From positions 20,390,442 through 20,454,441 of the forward strand of contig NC_034016.1 of NCBI RefSeq assembly GCF_000346465.2: a DNA stretch of 64,000 bases. The letters are read 5' to 3'. This DNA comes from Prunus persica. Lineage: Eukaryota; Streptophyta; Magnoliopsida; Rosales; Rosaceae. Under the pieces are notes generated by a model, which saw nothing but the letters and a program-made list of their open reading frames with translations, was not told where the DNA came from and did not search any database. Position numbers and translations under genes: made by a program. Shown in pieces: positions 49,737-61,900 of this stretch (its first letter is position 1; every line of letters begins with the position of its first letter).

Positions 49737-52350
49737 ATTTCGATTCTTATTGCGCGTACTCATGTTAATAGTTGTACCGATTGATGTGCAGCATTGTCTA
49801 TATTGGTCCACCTCACCTGGTCCATTGCTGCCAGCATATTTGTAAAGCCCTTCAATGTACAGCAGACTGAGATATATAGATCCTTAGCTGTTAGTGAAGT
49901 GCTAATTAGTTAAGGTTCATATGAGTTTCGTATATTGTATCAGTTGTTTTCCAGACTCCAGAGATTAAATATAGATAAAGTTCTGTGTTAAATAGCTTTT
50001 TCTTTTCTTTCTTTTTCCCCCAGTGCATCCAGCACGCTTTACTGGTGTAGCATCTAAAATTTATCTGCTTAGTATGATCTAATGTCTATCTACCCCCAAG
50101 CCCATTTCTGGGTTTGAGTTCAGGTTTTGTCCTTTCCGTAGATTATTATTTTTTAATTTTAGAAAGATAAAAGCCTGGGTTAGATACATCCATTATTTGT
50201 TGGTAGCTTCATTCGTATCTCAATAGTCAATCTGATTCTCACGTAGAAAACTTTACACGTATTTTCAACAAATTCACCGGTGTTTACCTGTTACACATAT
50301 TTTCGACAGATTCACTGGTGTTTACCAGTCGTATACAAATATGTGTCCTTTTCATTTATACTCAACTGGTCTTCTCCTTTGTTAAAACAAAACGGCTCGT
50401 GTTAGAAAGTATAGTAGTTTTCCCCACAAGATAAGTCATCTCAGAACTACCAAATGTCGTGCAAAAGTTGCGACCAAAAAACAGAATGTCGTGTAGGAAT
50501 TCAGCACATGCAAAAAATTTGAGACCAAAGCTGCAGACATTCAGGGGACAAAGTGAGGTTTCACGTTTCCACAAAGTTTTGAGTGCAAAAAATGTCAGAA
50601 GATGACGATGCAGAATTGAGATATATATGGCGTGAAGAATGGGCCAGTCAAACTCAATCCAGATTGCAGCCTAAAACCTCAACATATATGGCGACTTTTA
50701 TCTGCTGTTTTATAGACTTCAAAATTGAGATATAAGAAAATTCCTACCAGAGTAAGTCAACCCAAAATCGCGGTTTAACATTTTGTCAAACTTTTGGGAT
50801 GTCAAGGTCCTTTGTAAACTAGAGAGTAAATAAACGCATATGAAATTTTAACAGAAAAACTATGGCAACAGGGTTTGAATTCGTTTTCTTTGTGCCTGAA
50901 AATGCATGACATAGTAGAAGAAAAAAAACGTCTGTTTGCAAGACTCCTCTGTTCTGACCCATTCAATTTTTTAATGCTGTGCTTCACCTCAATTATATAT
51001 AGTTTGGCCTTCCGTTTTGTCTTTGTCTTGCTAAACAATATACTTGAACAAGAAGAAAACGTTTGAATGTGTTGTTAGTATTGGTGTGTGCCAACCCTTT
51101 ACACGACATGACATGCTCAATACTTTAGACAAAAAAAAAATTTGAATTTTCATGGTGATGACTCAAGACCTTGAAAATATGATATATGTTAGTCGCTATT
51201 TATCAATATTATTGTTTAAGTCGCTATTTTATTATTATTTTTACAATACAAAAGAATCAAACTCTTGACTTAACCTAATTCTAATTCATTTCTTTACCCA
51301 CTTTCACCCTTGGAATGGTGAACCTAACGTCATCTTCTTACGTAAAAAACTTGACCTTGTTATTTGAGCATGTGTCAAATTTCTCATTCTCATTATATAT
51401 TATTACGTAATCACTTACTATCTTTTGTTCCATAAATTTCTTTATCACTATTTCCAAACATGTAAACAATGGAAAGCAGCATTGAGTATGTTAATTGCAT
51501 GCATGACTCAGGTTAAGGCATATTTTAGATATCATGCATGTTAAAATGGTGAATGAAGGAAATAGTTTGGTAGAGAAGATCTGTGTATTTGATTGATATG
51601 TGAATATACAATATAGCTACAGCTTTATACAAACTGAGAGAGTATTATTCTAGGAAGGAAATAAAACAATTGAATGACATATATACAAGGAATCAATCAA
51701 CGACCCTATAATCTGGGCATATGAAATATATGACTTTGATTCTTTCCTTTAACAATGCATGAGTTCCACAAATTGTGGAAGCTAGCTAGTGTGAGGTCAA
51801 TTACGTTTTCTTTTCTCTTTGGCACCATCGAAAACAATAAGCTTACTAAGAATAAATTGACCTCAAAGTTCTTTTCAACTTGATGTAAAACCATATGTCA
51901 GGGGTGCTTCTGCTTATGCTACAGTGAACGTGTTGAATTTGTTCCAAAAATTATAGAGCAAGTAATATATTATTTTCAAATTCTGCAGATTGCTTTTAAT
52001 TTTAAACTCACTGTTAAAGGTAAATAGATAAGAAAATAAATTGGTTTTAATTATCTTCTCTCTTAAAGATACAAAGTATATGAGATTTATACAAGTTACA
52101 CATACATGCGAAAAAAATAAATTAAAAAGAATGAATTTCCTCTTGGGATTATTCTGTTAAATTCTATACAATGTGAAGCTGATACACATTTTCTACAACT
52201 TACACAACTTATTAAAGAACAAAAAACAAGAAAACCCCAGAAAATTAAATCAACTGAATGTTGGGAACTAAAATCATTGGTATGGCTGAACTTGGATATG
52301 CAGATGCCCCCCTCTGCAGGCTCTCCTAGCTCTTTGTTTGGTACTCTACT
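49737..52350. other. F-box 3' flank and duplicated non-coding DNA
   Basis: Contains the F-box 3' UTR and sequence (about 49813-50058 and 50200-51045) that recurs at 55547-56680. The part 51070-52300 is the downstream flank of peptide gene A, with related copies in 53040-54420 and 57650-58570. No coding gene supported. Confidence 0.6.
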
Positions 52351-52584
52351 TCAAGGGGTTGTCGGATTAGGGCCGCCGGACGGTACAGTACCGCTAAGGA
52401 TCTGCTTGATCAGAGGGAAGAAGGGACGATTAAGATTAGAACTGCCCCTAATTTGCAGAACATCTTTCTTCATCCTCATCGTCAAAGTTTCTTCCCCATG
52501 CAGCAATCTGCAGGCCTCGTATGAGTGCATGCTCATAAGAAAAACTACTACCATGGCCACCAAAAGCATGTTTACAAACTTCAT
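52351..52584 (-). CDS. Small secreted peptide precursor, copy A
   Basis: 77 residues, no intron. Residues 1 to about 24 are a signal peptide (KFVNMLLVAMVVVFLM core). A variable propeptide follows (RLLHGEE, MRMKKDVLQIRG), then conserved FFPLIKQIL and the C-terminus GTVPSGGPNPTTP. The end resembles the Pro/Gly-rich cores of secreted plant signals (IDA/PIP or CLE type, VP.SGPNP), with one extra residue against CLE. I cannot name the family. The start is fixed by the signal peptide shared by the three copies. A TATAAAAA box lies at 52718-52725. Confidence 0.8.
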   Translation of the reverse strand: MKFVNMLLVAMVVVFLMSMHSYEACRLLHGEETLTMRMKKDVLQIRGSSNLNRPFFPLIKQILSGTVPSGGPNPTTP

Positions 52585-54481
52585 TTTGTTGGGCAAATAG
52601 GAAAAAAATTGCTTTTGCTGCTTTTTTCTGTTTGGGTTTCTTTTTTGTGATCGCTCTTCAGTGCAAACAAAGGATGTACTGAATGAATGAATGAAGAATA
52701 GATGGGGGCTATGGGGCTTTTTATAGATACGCATATCATAATGGACCAATTTTGCATGACGTGAGTTTGAATCTATAAATCTATTCGTTGTTTTGACTAT
52801 TTGACGATTATGTTAGAGGGTGAGAATTGAATGGGTCGTGCCATACCCAAAAGGAACCGGGTTACCTGATTCAAATTTTATTTTATTTTAAAATAAAAAA
52901 TTAGTAGTACTAGAGGTATGTTGACCTATTCTTCTTACTATTTGCTTGCATCGCAAAAAAATAAATAAACACGTCGCACTCTTGAACTGAGAATTGAGCT
53001 TGGCAGGGAGGGAAGCGTGTACACGGCTTTTGAAAGTTGAATGTTTTGAACTTGAAAGTATTGGTGTGTGTTAACCTTTTACAAAACAGGATGTATACAC
53101 TACTTGGGTTGTGTCAAATGAATCTTAAAGTAGTTTATTGGAAATCATATTTCATAATCAAATGCGATAGTTTAAACTACAAAGGAGAGGAGGTTTCTCA
53201 CACATACTACATATTAAAGTGTCATGCGGGGTTTGAACCTGTGACTACTGATATGCAAATCAAGGTTCTTTTCCACCAGTCGATGTACTATTTATAGCCT
53301 AAAACACATCAAATGTAATGGAAAGAACTATCCAAGGTGTGCGAAGGTTAAATTCCTGAGTACGGGTCATGCCTCAATTTGGTGGAATCAAGTCCAAGGT
53401 CTGGCAGAGAGGAAGTACAATCAGCTACACCCGCCCTTGTGCCTCGTCAACTGGTTATCTTTTTTCCATTACATTATTATTATTTTTTAATACAAGTAAT
53501 ATTCTAAATTATTCTAATCTATGCAAAAGGCGTCTACCTCAATGAAAAAGAGTATTGACTGACAGACTAGTAGTTTTAGATTTAAACCCTGATGACATTT
53601 TGGTAAATGGATTGTCGTGTTATGTGCCACATCAGTTAACTAAAAATTGGTAAATGGGTTGATGCTCATTGTAGATAGCATGCCCCTAATGTGAAATATT
53701 AGACCATGTGCATCTACTATGCTTGCGAAGTGAATTTCCAAAAGGGTTGGCTTCAAATTGTGTCAGCTAAATTTACCAAAGTGAAAGATGTGAGCAAAAG
53801 CACGGCACCAAATAGAAAATGATCGTTGAAACCAACTTTTTACTGAATGTGACCTTTTATTTTTCTCTTTGACACGAAACGATAAGTTCGACTTGAAGGT
53901 GCCTGCCAATATGGCATGTACGTATCACGGTCAACTAAGGTCAGAGGTGCTTGCTTCTGGTGATGTTGTGATGTTACCATGTACGTGTTTGATTTTGGTC
54001 CAAAATTGCAGCATGAACTATATATTTGCAGTGTAATTTCTATATATTTCTATATTCAAATATTGAAGTAAAACAATAGCATATAATAAAAGAAGCAATA
54101 GCTTTTCTATATTTTATTTTTCATTTGCTGGTCGACAAAAAGGCAATATCTTTTAAACTCATATCTGTTCTAGGAAAATAGAAAAGAACTGAGCAAATAG
54201 AAATTGAGGGGGGGAAAAAATAAAAACAAGAAGAAATAATTTCCTCCGTACTTGATATTATTTTGTCAAATTCATATACATTTGTATAACTTACACAACT
54301 TACTGAAGAACAAAAAAAAAAAAAAAAAAAAAAAGAAGCCCCAGCTTTCAGGTATTCTTCCTGTGCTTAATTATTCATTACCTAGAAAATTAATTTAATT
54401 AAATATTTGGAACTAAATCTTTGGTGGTTGATGGTTGAACTTTGATATGTAGATGCCCCCTCTGCAGACGTACGTACTACT
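52585..54481. other. Upstream region of peptide gene A and downstream region of gene B
   Basis: The A promoter (TATA at 52718-52725) is followed by a conserved block (GTTTTGACTATTTGACGATT near 52789) present upstream of all units. 53040-54420 is diverged unit DNA corresponding to 51070-52280. A poly-A run lies at 54312-54334. No other gene. Confidence 0.6.
52718..52725 (-). promoter_or_regulatory. TATA box of peptide gene A
   Basis: TATAAAAA on the minus strand, 134 bases upstream of the start codon. The following ATTCATTCATTCA leader repeat is shared with copies B and D. Confidence 0.75.
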
Positions 54482-54712
54482 TCAAGGTTTCGTGGGATTC
54501 GGACCTCTGGATGGGACAGTACCCCTAAGTATCTGCTTGATCAAAGGAAAAAAGGAGGGAGGATTAACACCTCTAATTTGTAAAACATCTTTCTTCATCC
54601 TCGTCACCATAAAATTTTCTTCCCCATGCAACACTCTGCCGGCCTCATATGAGTGCATGTTCAGAAGAAAAACCACTACCATGGCCACCAAAATCACGTG
54701 TACAAACCTCAT
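54482..54712 (-). CDS. Small secreted peptide precursor, copy B
   Basis: 76 residues, paralogue of copy A. Signal peptide (RFVHVILVAMVVVFLL core, cleavage near residue 24), propeptide with RVLHGEEN and RMKKDVLQIRG, then FFPLIKQILRGTVPSRGPNPTKP. It has an extra Val and lost a few residues in the spacer relative to A. The Cys after SYEA in A and D is Gly here. Tail positions that differ (S/R, T/K) are within the putative mature peptide. Promoter TATA at 54837-54844. Confidence 0.8.
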   Translation of the reverse strand: MRFVHVILVAMVVVFLLNMHSYEAGRVLHGEENFMVTRMKKDVLQIRGVNPPSFFPLIKQILRGTVPSRGPNPTKP

Positions 54713-54836
54713 TTTGTTGGGCAAATGACAAGAAATGGTTTTTTTTTGGGGTTGGGTTCCTTTTTTTGATCTCTCTGTATGCAATGCAAGCAAAAGATTG
54801 AATGAATGAATGAATAATAGAGGCGAGATATAGGGC

Positions 54837-54844
54837 TTTTTATA
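54837..54844 (-). promoter_or_regulatory. TATA box of peptide gene B
   Basis: TATAAAAA on the minus strand, 125 bases upstream of the start codon, in the same context as for copy A (AAAAAGCCC follows in both). Confidence 0.75.
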
Positions 54845-55265
54845 TGCATCAATATGGACCAACTTACATGAACATGAGTTGGATTTTTTCAATATATGTA
54901 TCTATTTTATTCTTTGTTTTGACTATTGGCAATTATGTTAAAGGGTTTAGGATTGAATGGGTCGTCGTCATGCCCAGAAGGGGAACTGAGTTTTACTAAT
55001 AAAAATACATATAGGAATATAATTTACATTTTTTAATGCACATGTGGCTAAAATTTATAATTTAGATTAGACATAATTAGAACTTTAGGTTTTAAGATTT
55101 TTGGACTTCGGGTCATACTAGGAATTTCAAGTCCTTAAATATAAATTATTTAAATGAAAACAAATAACATAATATAACAATAAAAATAAAATAATAATTA
55201 AGTACTCGAACAAAATAAATTGTTGAAACTTCTAGTTCCAGTTAAAGAAAAATCAAATAACTGCA

Positions 55266-56680
55266 AGCTCTGCGGAATGCTGGAACTCTTTATGTGGCTC
55301 GGTCATATTTTATATATAACACCATTGAAGCATTGTCTTTGGATTTGCCTGTAAAGAGACAACTGGGGAGGGGGCGGATCTTGAACTTATTCTGATTCTC
55401 CATGATGTAGTTTGTGCTTATATCTCAAACTAAACATTATCTTTATATTCCACCAAAAGGAGACTGCAGAAGACAGAGTTTGAAATCTTCTGTTAAGCTA
55501 TGTTAAACTAATATATAAAACCTAACAGACAGTGGCTATTATGCTTCACCTGGTCCATTGCTGCCAGCATATTTGTAAAAGCCCTTCAATGTACAGCAGA
55601 CTCAGATATATAGATCCTTACCTGCTAGTGAAGTGCTAATTAGTTAAGGTTGAATTCATACGAGTTTCATATATTGTATCAGTTTTTTTTCCGGACTCCT
55701 GAGATTAAATATAGATAAAGTCTGTGTTAAATAGCTTTTTCTTTTCTTTCTTTTTCTCCCAGCGCATCCATCACTCTTTACTGGTGTAACATCTAAAATT
55801 TATCTGCTTAGTAGCGTCATATCTCAAAAGTCAGTGATTCTCATGTTTTCCCCCTGGCAAGGTTTAGCCAAAAAGGTTTACTATGAGTTCACCACATAGA
55901 AAACCTTACATGTATTTTCAACAGATTCACCGGTGTTCACCAGCCGTATGCAAATATGTGTCTATCTCTCTTTCATTTTTCATTTATACTCAACTGGTCT
56001 TCTCCTTTGTTAAAACAAAACGGTTCGTGTTAGAAAGTCCAGTCGTTTTCCTCACAACAGAAGTCATCTCAGAACTACCAAATGTCGTGCAAAAGTTGCG
56101 ACCCAAAAAGAGAATGTCGTATAGGAATTCAGCACATGCCAAATATTTGAGACCAAAGCTGCAGACATTCAGGGGCCAAAGTGAGGTTTCAAGTTTCCAC
56201 CAAGTTTTGAGTGCAAAAAATTTCAGAACATGACGAAGCAGAATTGAGATATATATGGCGTGAAGAATGGGCCAGTCAAACTCAATCCAGATTGCAGCCC
56301 TAAACCTCAACATATATGGCGACTTTTATCTACTGTTTTATTGACTTCAAAATTGAGATATAAGAAAATTCCTATCAGAGTAAGTCAACCCAAAATCGCG
56401 GTTTAACATTTTGTCAAACTTTTGGGATGTCAAGGTAAACTAGAGAGTATATAATTAAATAAACGCATATGAAATTTAACAGAAAAACTAAGGCAACAGG
56501 GTTTGAATTCGTTTTCTTTGTGCCTGAAAATGCATGACATTGTAGAAAAAAAAAACGTCTGTTTGCAAGACTTCTCTGTTCTGACTCATTCAATTTTTTA
56601 ATGCTGTGCTTCACCTCAATTATATATAGTTTGGCCTTCCGTTTTGTCTTTGTATTGCTAAACAATATACTTGAACAAGA
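55266..56680 (+). pseudogene. Segmental copy of F-box gene intron and 3' flank, lacking exon 2
   Basis: 55266-55545 matches F-box intron DNA at about 48629-48911 (GCGGAATGCTGGAACTCTTT in both). It then jumps directly to sequence matching 49813 onward, downstream of the F-box stop (CCTGGTCCATTGCTGCC), and from about 55817 follows 50200-51045. Exon 2 (49445-49736) is therefore missing. The copy cannot encode the protein. Confidence 0.85.
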
Positions 56681-56795
56681 AGGAAAAAAGAAAAAAAAAA
56701 TTGAATTCTCAAACTAGTATCTTATCTTTTTCAATAAACGAATGTTTGCATAGAGAAAATGTGTCACTTTACAACATGTTTAAGTTTTGTAGCTC

Positions 56796-56880
56796 GAGTG
56801 GTTAAGAGCATTTACCCTGCACCCGAGGTCCTAACTTCAATTCCCCTTTCCCCAATATTGCTTGTATAAAATTAAAAAAA
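56796..56880 (+). mobile_element. tRNA-derived SINE-like fragment
   Basis: TGTAGCTCGAGTGGTTAAG is an A-box-like start. A degenerate B box (CTAACTTCAATTCCC) and a TTGCTTGTATAAAATT end follow. Not a functional tRNA: the stems do not pair convincingly and no CCA-adjacent acceptor is visible. Confidence 0.4.
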
Positions 56881-57240
56881 GGTTTTGTAGAGACATTAAA
56901 ACTGAAGCATGTTAAGTTTACAAATAAAAAATTACACCTAACCTCTAGTTACTGTTCCTTCAGAAGAATCTGATATACTTGTCACACACGCAGTGGCTCC
57001 AGAACTGAAGCAATGGTAGACAAATCTGCCTTGCCATCTCCCATGAAATTAAGAGATGATGAAAAGTACTCTGTATATTTCTAGTGATGATCAGATTATA
57101 GATCAGTAAGACCAATATGCTCTTACAGTGATCAGATTATCTTAGGGGAGAGAGAGAGAGACCAATATTCATCCTCAACTTCATCAACATCTTACTGTGC
57201 ATTGTCATTTTCGATCTTCAATGCAATGTATTGATGAATT

Positions 57241-57450
57241 AAAATCTAAGGTTGATGGTTGAACTTTTGATGTTTTGATGCCCCTCTGCAGCAGACTGCA
57301 GAGTTTAGGGTTTAGGGAAATTATATGACTTTGATTTTTCAAAGATATTTATCTAGCCATAGCAATTTCGTTGTTTTGACTAATGACGGTCGTGTCAAAA
57401 GGTTAGAAATAATTGAACGTGTCATGCCAGAGGAACTTGGGTTTCAAAAT
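57241..57450 (-). pseudogene. Remnant of a fourth peptide-gene unit, coding region deleted
   Basis: 57249-57305 matches the sequence just downstream of the other copies (TTGATGGTTGAAC ... GCCCCTCTGCAG). 57370-57450 matches their shared upstream block (GTTTTGACTAATGACGG, then ATTGAACGTGTCATGCC). Nothing between them encodes the peptide. Confidence 0.75.
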
Positions 57451-58573
57451 GAATCTTCAAGTTATATACAATGTATTGCTACATACAAAATTCACCTTGG
57501 AAAATGCCATTTCATTTCGTTGCTGTTATTTATTATTATTTTGTTAATTAGAATCTAACAAATGTTCTCTCTCGTTGCTTGCTTCGCAAACTGAGGACTA
57601 AAGAAGGAAAACGCTTGGTGGGGAAGCATTTACAACGACCTTGAAAGTTTGAAGTTTTGGTATGTGCTAAACTTTTACACGATAATTTTAGACCCAAAAA
57701 AATTGAATTTCATAGTGATGACTCAAGACCTTGAAAGTATGGTATGTAGAATGACCAAATGTACTTAATTATATTAACTAATCTCTCTATTTACCATTAT
57801 ATTATTACGTAATTCGCTATTTTTTTTAATACAAGTGATAGTCTAAACTATAGGGAAAGGAGCGCACACACAAAAACTACGATGTCGTGGGAATTCGAAC
57901 TTGAGTTAACACCGCTTTCACCACTTGAGTTAACACCGCTAACCCCAAGGACTTGTTATTACCATATATCTTCATTTGTATAATTTCATCAAGATCAAAT
58001 TATACAGATGAAGATATAACCTCAAGTATATATACTTGAGCATATCAATTGCATGCATTGACAATAAACTTAATTATTCCTCGTTATAAATTGTTTATTT
58101 GAGTAATGCATGGTGACAGTTTTTCTTTCCATATATATTACTTAATTACTTATTATATTTTGCATATTCACTATTCAAAAGGAATTGAACCCAAGGCGAA
58201 CTTTTCTTTTCTCTTTGGCACCATCGAATTAAACAATAAGTTTATATTAAGTATAAATTGACCTGAAAGTGCTTTTCTGAACAGATGTGGTACTTGTCAC
58301 TGTCCACACCACAACTGTCAGAGATGCTTCTGCTTATGTTACCATGAACGTATTGAATCTGGTCCAAAATTTGCAGAGCATGTAATTTCTGGTGTAGTAA
58401 AACGGGAAATTGCTTTTAAACTTAAATAGATATGAAAATGAATTCGTTTTACATCTTTTGTTCTGTCTTAAAGATATAAGTACACATATGCATGCGAAAA
58501 AATAAATTAAAAAGGATGAATTTTTATTCTGTCAAATTCATATACGCTGTGAAGCTGATACACATTATGTACA
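57451..58573. other. Unit DNA up to the copia insertion
   Basis: Non-coding flank homologous to 51060-52200, including the ATGACTCAAGACCTTGAAA block near 57717. It is interrupted by the copia LTR at 58574. A duplicated GAGTTAACACCGCT segment lies around 57904-57942. Confidence 0.5.
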
Positions 58574-58807
58574 TGCTAAAATATGAAAATTATGAGAGAA
58601 TATTTGTTTGTGGGAATTTTCTGTGTATTCTTCTTCTTGTAGGAGGTCATATTTATAATACAACGAAACCTGAATGGGCAAGTAAATAATAAATTCCTAA
58701 ATATATTTACAGTAGGAAATTAGGAATTAAAGTAAATCAAGTACAATTATAATAGGAATTCTTGGTGTGTAAGGAAAGTAAGTCAATATCCACAAGTCAC
58801 GCCAACA
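58574..58807 (-). repeat. 3' LTR of the copia element
   Basis: 234 bases, TG...CA ends (TGTTGGCGTGAC ... TTTTAGCA on the minus strand), about 95% identical to the 5' LTR by eye. Confidence 0.92.
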
Positions 58808-58907
58808 CTCCCCCTCATGTTGGTGCATAGATGTCGCCAATGCCCAACTGATCTAGTGAATTGTAGAATGCTTTACTGGAAATCGTATTTGTCAAAATAT
58901 CCGCCAA

Positions 58908-61900
58908 TTAATCCTCAGATTTCACAAAAGGAAACTGAAACACTTTAGCCTCAAGCTTCTGTTTGATGAAGTGTCGATCCACCTCAACATGTTTAGTACG
59001 ATCATGTTGAACCGGATTCTGTGCAATGGCTATAGCAGCCTTGTTGTAACAAAAGAGATTTATTGTAGATGTAGGTTTATACCTAAGTTCGGTAAGCAAC
59101 TTTCTTAACCAAAGAAAGTTCACAAATCCCTTTAGTCATGCCTCTGAACTCGGTTTCTGCACTGGATAAAGCTACTACATTCTATTTCTTGCTTCTCCAT
59201 GTCACCAAATTACCTCCCACAAATGTGAAGTAACCCGATGTGGATTTTCTATCTGTTACATTACCTGCCCAATCTGCATCTGAATAACTATCAATATTTA
59301 GATGACCATGCTTTGAGAACATAAGTCATTTTTCAGGTGCAGACTTCAAATATCTAAGTATCGGAAGAACTGCATTCATGTGGTCTTCACTTGGAGAGTG
59401 TATAAATTGATTGACATCGCTCACCGCATAAGCAATGTCTGGTCGAGTATGTGACAAATAGATCAATCTTCATACTAACCTTTGGTATCTTTCTTTGTTA
59501 GTTGGAACTTGATCTGAATATTCTCCAAGATGATGATTCTGAACAATAGGAGTGTCCGCAGGTTTACAATCTAGCATTCCTGTGTCTGTCAACAAGTCTA
59601 AGACATATTTCCTTTGAGGGAGAAATATGCCTTGCTGCGATCGAGCCACCTCAATTCCCAAGAAATACTTGAGTCCACCTAGATCCTTCATCTCAAACTC
59701 CGTAGCCAGATAGTCTTGTAGCTGTGATATTTCATGTTTATCATTCTTAGTAATAATCATATCATCAACATAGATTATTAATGTTGTTACCTTCCCTTTT
59801 CGATGTTTCAAGAACAGAGTATGATCTGAGTTGCACTGTTTGAAACCATTGTTCTTCATTACCATGGTGAACCGTCCAAACCATACACGTGGTGACTGTT
59901 TCAATTCATACAATGCTTTTCGTAACCTGCAAACTGTTCCAGTCTGAGTAGTATTATATCCAGGAGGAATGTCCATGTACACCTCCTCCGTGAGTTTGCC
60001 ATGTAAAAAAGCATTCTTTACATCAAACTGGTGTAGTGGCCAATCCAAATTAGCTGCAAAGGACAATAAGACTCTGACGGTGTTTAACTTTGCAACTGGA
60101 GCAAAGGTTTCTTCATAGTCTATACCATAGGTCTGTGTGTACCCTTTTGCCACAAGTCTTGCCTTGTATCGCTCGATAGATCCATATGCATTGTGTTTTA
60201 TAGTAAACATCCATCTACATCCGATAGTCTTTTTTCCTCGGGGTATAGTCTCCAATGTCCAAGTCTGATTTTTCTCAAGGGCTTTCATCTCCTTTTTTAT
60301 AGCTTGGACCCACTTAGGATCTTTCAATGCTTCAGAGACCTTGGTTGGAATATGGATAGCAGACAACTGATGCACAAAAGCCTTGAGTGGTTCAGACAAC
60401 TTCTCAGTGGATACATGATTTGCAATTAGATACTTGGATGTCTTGCCAATATCAGGTGAATAACGGTTTGGTGCCTTCCCACGATTTTGCCTGAAAGGTA
60501 ATTGATATCCAATAGTTTTATCATCTAAATGCACAAGTCTAGTAGGAGTAGTTATCTCAAGGATATTCTCAGGAGATTGGTCTGTTGGTACTGTTGAGTT
60601 AGAGGGAGGTCTTCATCTTGTTGTTTTGTATTGTCTGTAGGTGTGAGACTTGGATCAGAAATATCTTCGCATGAATCATGTGGGTCAGGCAATTGATCGC
60701 TATGAATGCGTGATTGGTCGCTTTTCGATAGAGAGTAATCTCGTGCTCCAGACTCGGGATGATCAATCATTTCTGTACAGAGGAGAATTTCTTTATTTTC
60801 CAAGTTGCTCCAATTCTGCTCTTTACTTCGTATCTCCCCCTGAAGCGTAGAATTGGACGATAGGTCATGGAAAAATAGCTCAGATTCCAAAAGGTCACAT
60901 CCAAAGTGACATAGGTTCGTTGGGTAGGAAGGTGATAATAGCGGTAACCTTTCTGATGAGTGGCATAACCCACAAAAACACAACGAAGCACACATGGATC
61001 AAGTTTGCTACGTTGATTTTTGTGAAAATGAACGAAAACCACACATCCAAAGATTCGGGGTGTGAGTACCAAAACAGAAGGCAGAGGTCTGTGTTGTACA
61101 AGTACCTGTAAGAGAGTTTTAAATGTCAGTATACCAGAAGACATGCGGTTGATCAGATGAACTGTGGTGACAATAGCATCATCCCAGTGATGGCGAGGAA
61201 CATGAGCGCCAATCAGAAGTGCTCGGGCGGTTTCAAGAAGATGTCAATTCTTTCGTTCAGCAACACCATTTTGTTGTGGTGTCTGAGGACAAGTCGTCTC
61301 ATGGATAATTCCATGTTGTTTGAAGTAAGTCTGAAAGTCATGATTGACAAATTCTCCACCATTGTCTGAGCGAAGAATCTGGATTTGAGCATTAAACTGA
61401 GTTTTCATCTGTTTGTAGAAGGACTAAAAACAGGAAAACACTTCATTTTTATTCTTTAGCAAATAAAGCTATGTCATCCGTGTACAATCATCGATGAATG
61501 TGACAAACCATCGAACACTAGAAGGAGCAGTAATAGGAGAAGGTCCCCGGACATCAGAGTGAATTAACTTAAATGGAGTAGTACACTTGTTTGTACTCAA
61601 CGGGTAGGGCACACGGTGACTCTTGGCCAAAATACAAGTATCACATGTGAAGTCGGAGTCCTTGAAACCTGAGAATGAATCTGGTATAAGATGCTTTATA
61701 TAACTAAAAGACGGATGTCCCAATCGATGGTGCCACAACCAGATTTGCTTTTGTTTGCTATTAAAGGGATGTGTCGCAATGTTAGCCACGCCGGGACTGA
61801 AGTCATCGACATAATAAAGCCCCCCTCTCTTAGTACCACGACTAAGAATCTTCTTAGTGTGAATATCCTGAAGCAAACAAAAACTCGGGTAAATGAGTAC

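Larger units (their letters stand above)
54713..57240. other. Duplicated block: copy of F-box intron/3' flank and unit DNA
   Basis: Contains the gene B promoter, then from 55266 a copy of 48629-51045 (see the pseudogene entry), a tRNA-like SINE fragment near 56796-56880 and a short (GA)n at about 57148-57160. Confidence 0.6.

Noticed and set aside
52351..52584. Calling the peptide gene a canonical CLE gene
   Set aside because: The tail TVPSGGPNPTTP has one residue more than the CLE dodecapeptide before GPNP and lacks the usual His-Asn end, so only a general resemblance is claimed.
56796..56880. Possible tRNA gene
   Set aside because: Has A- and B-box-like sequence but no convincing cloverleaf; more likely a SINE remnant.
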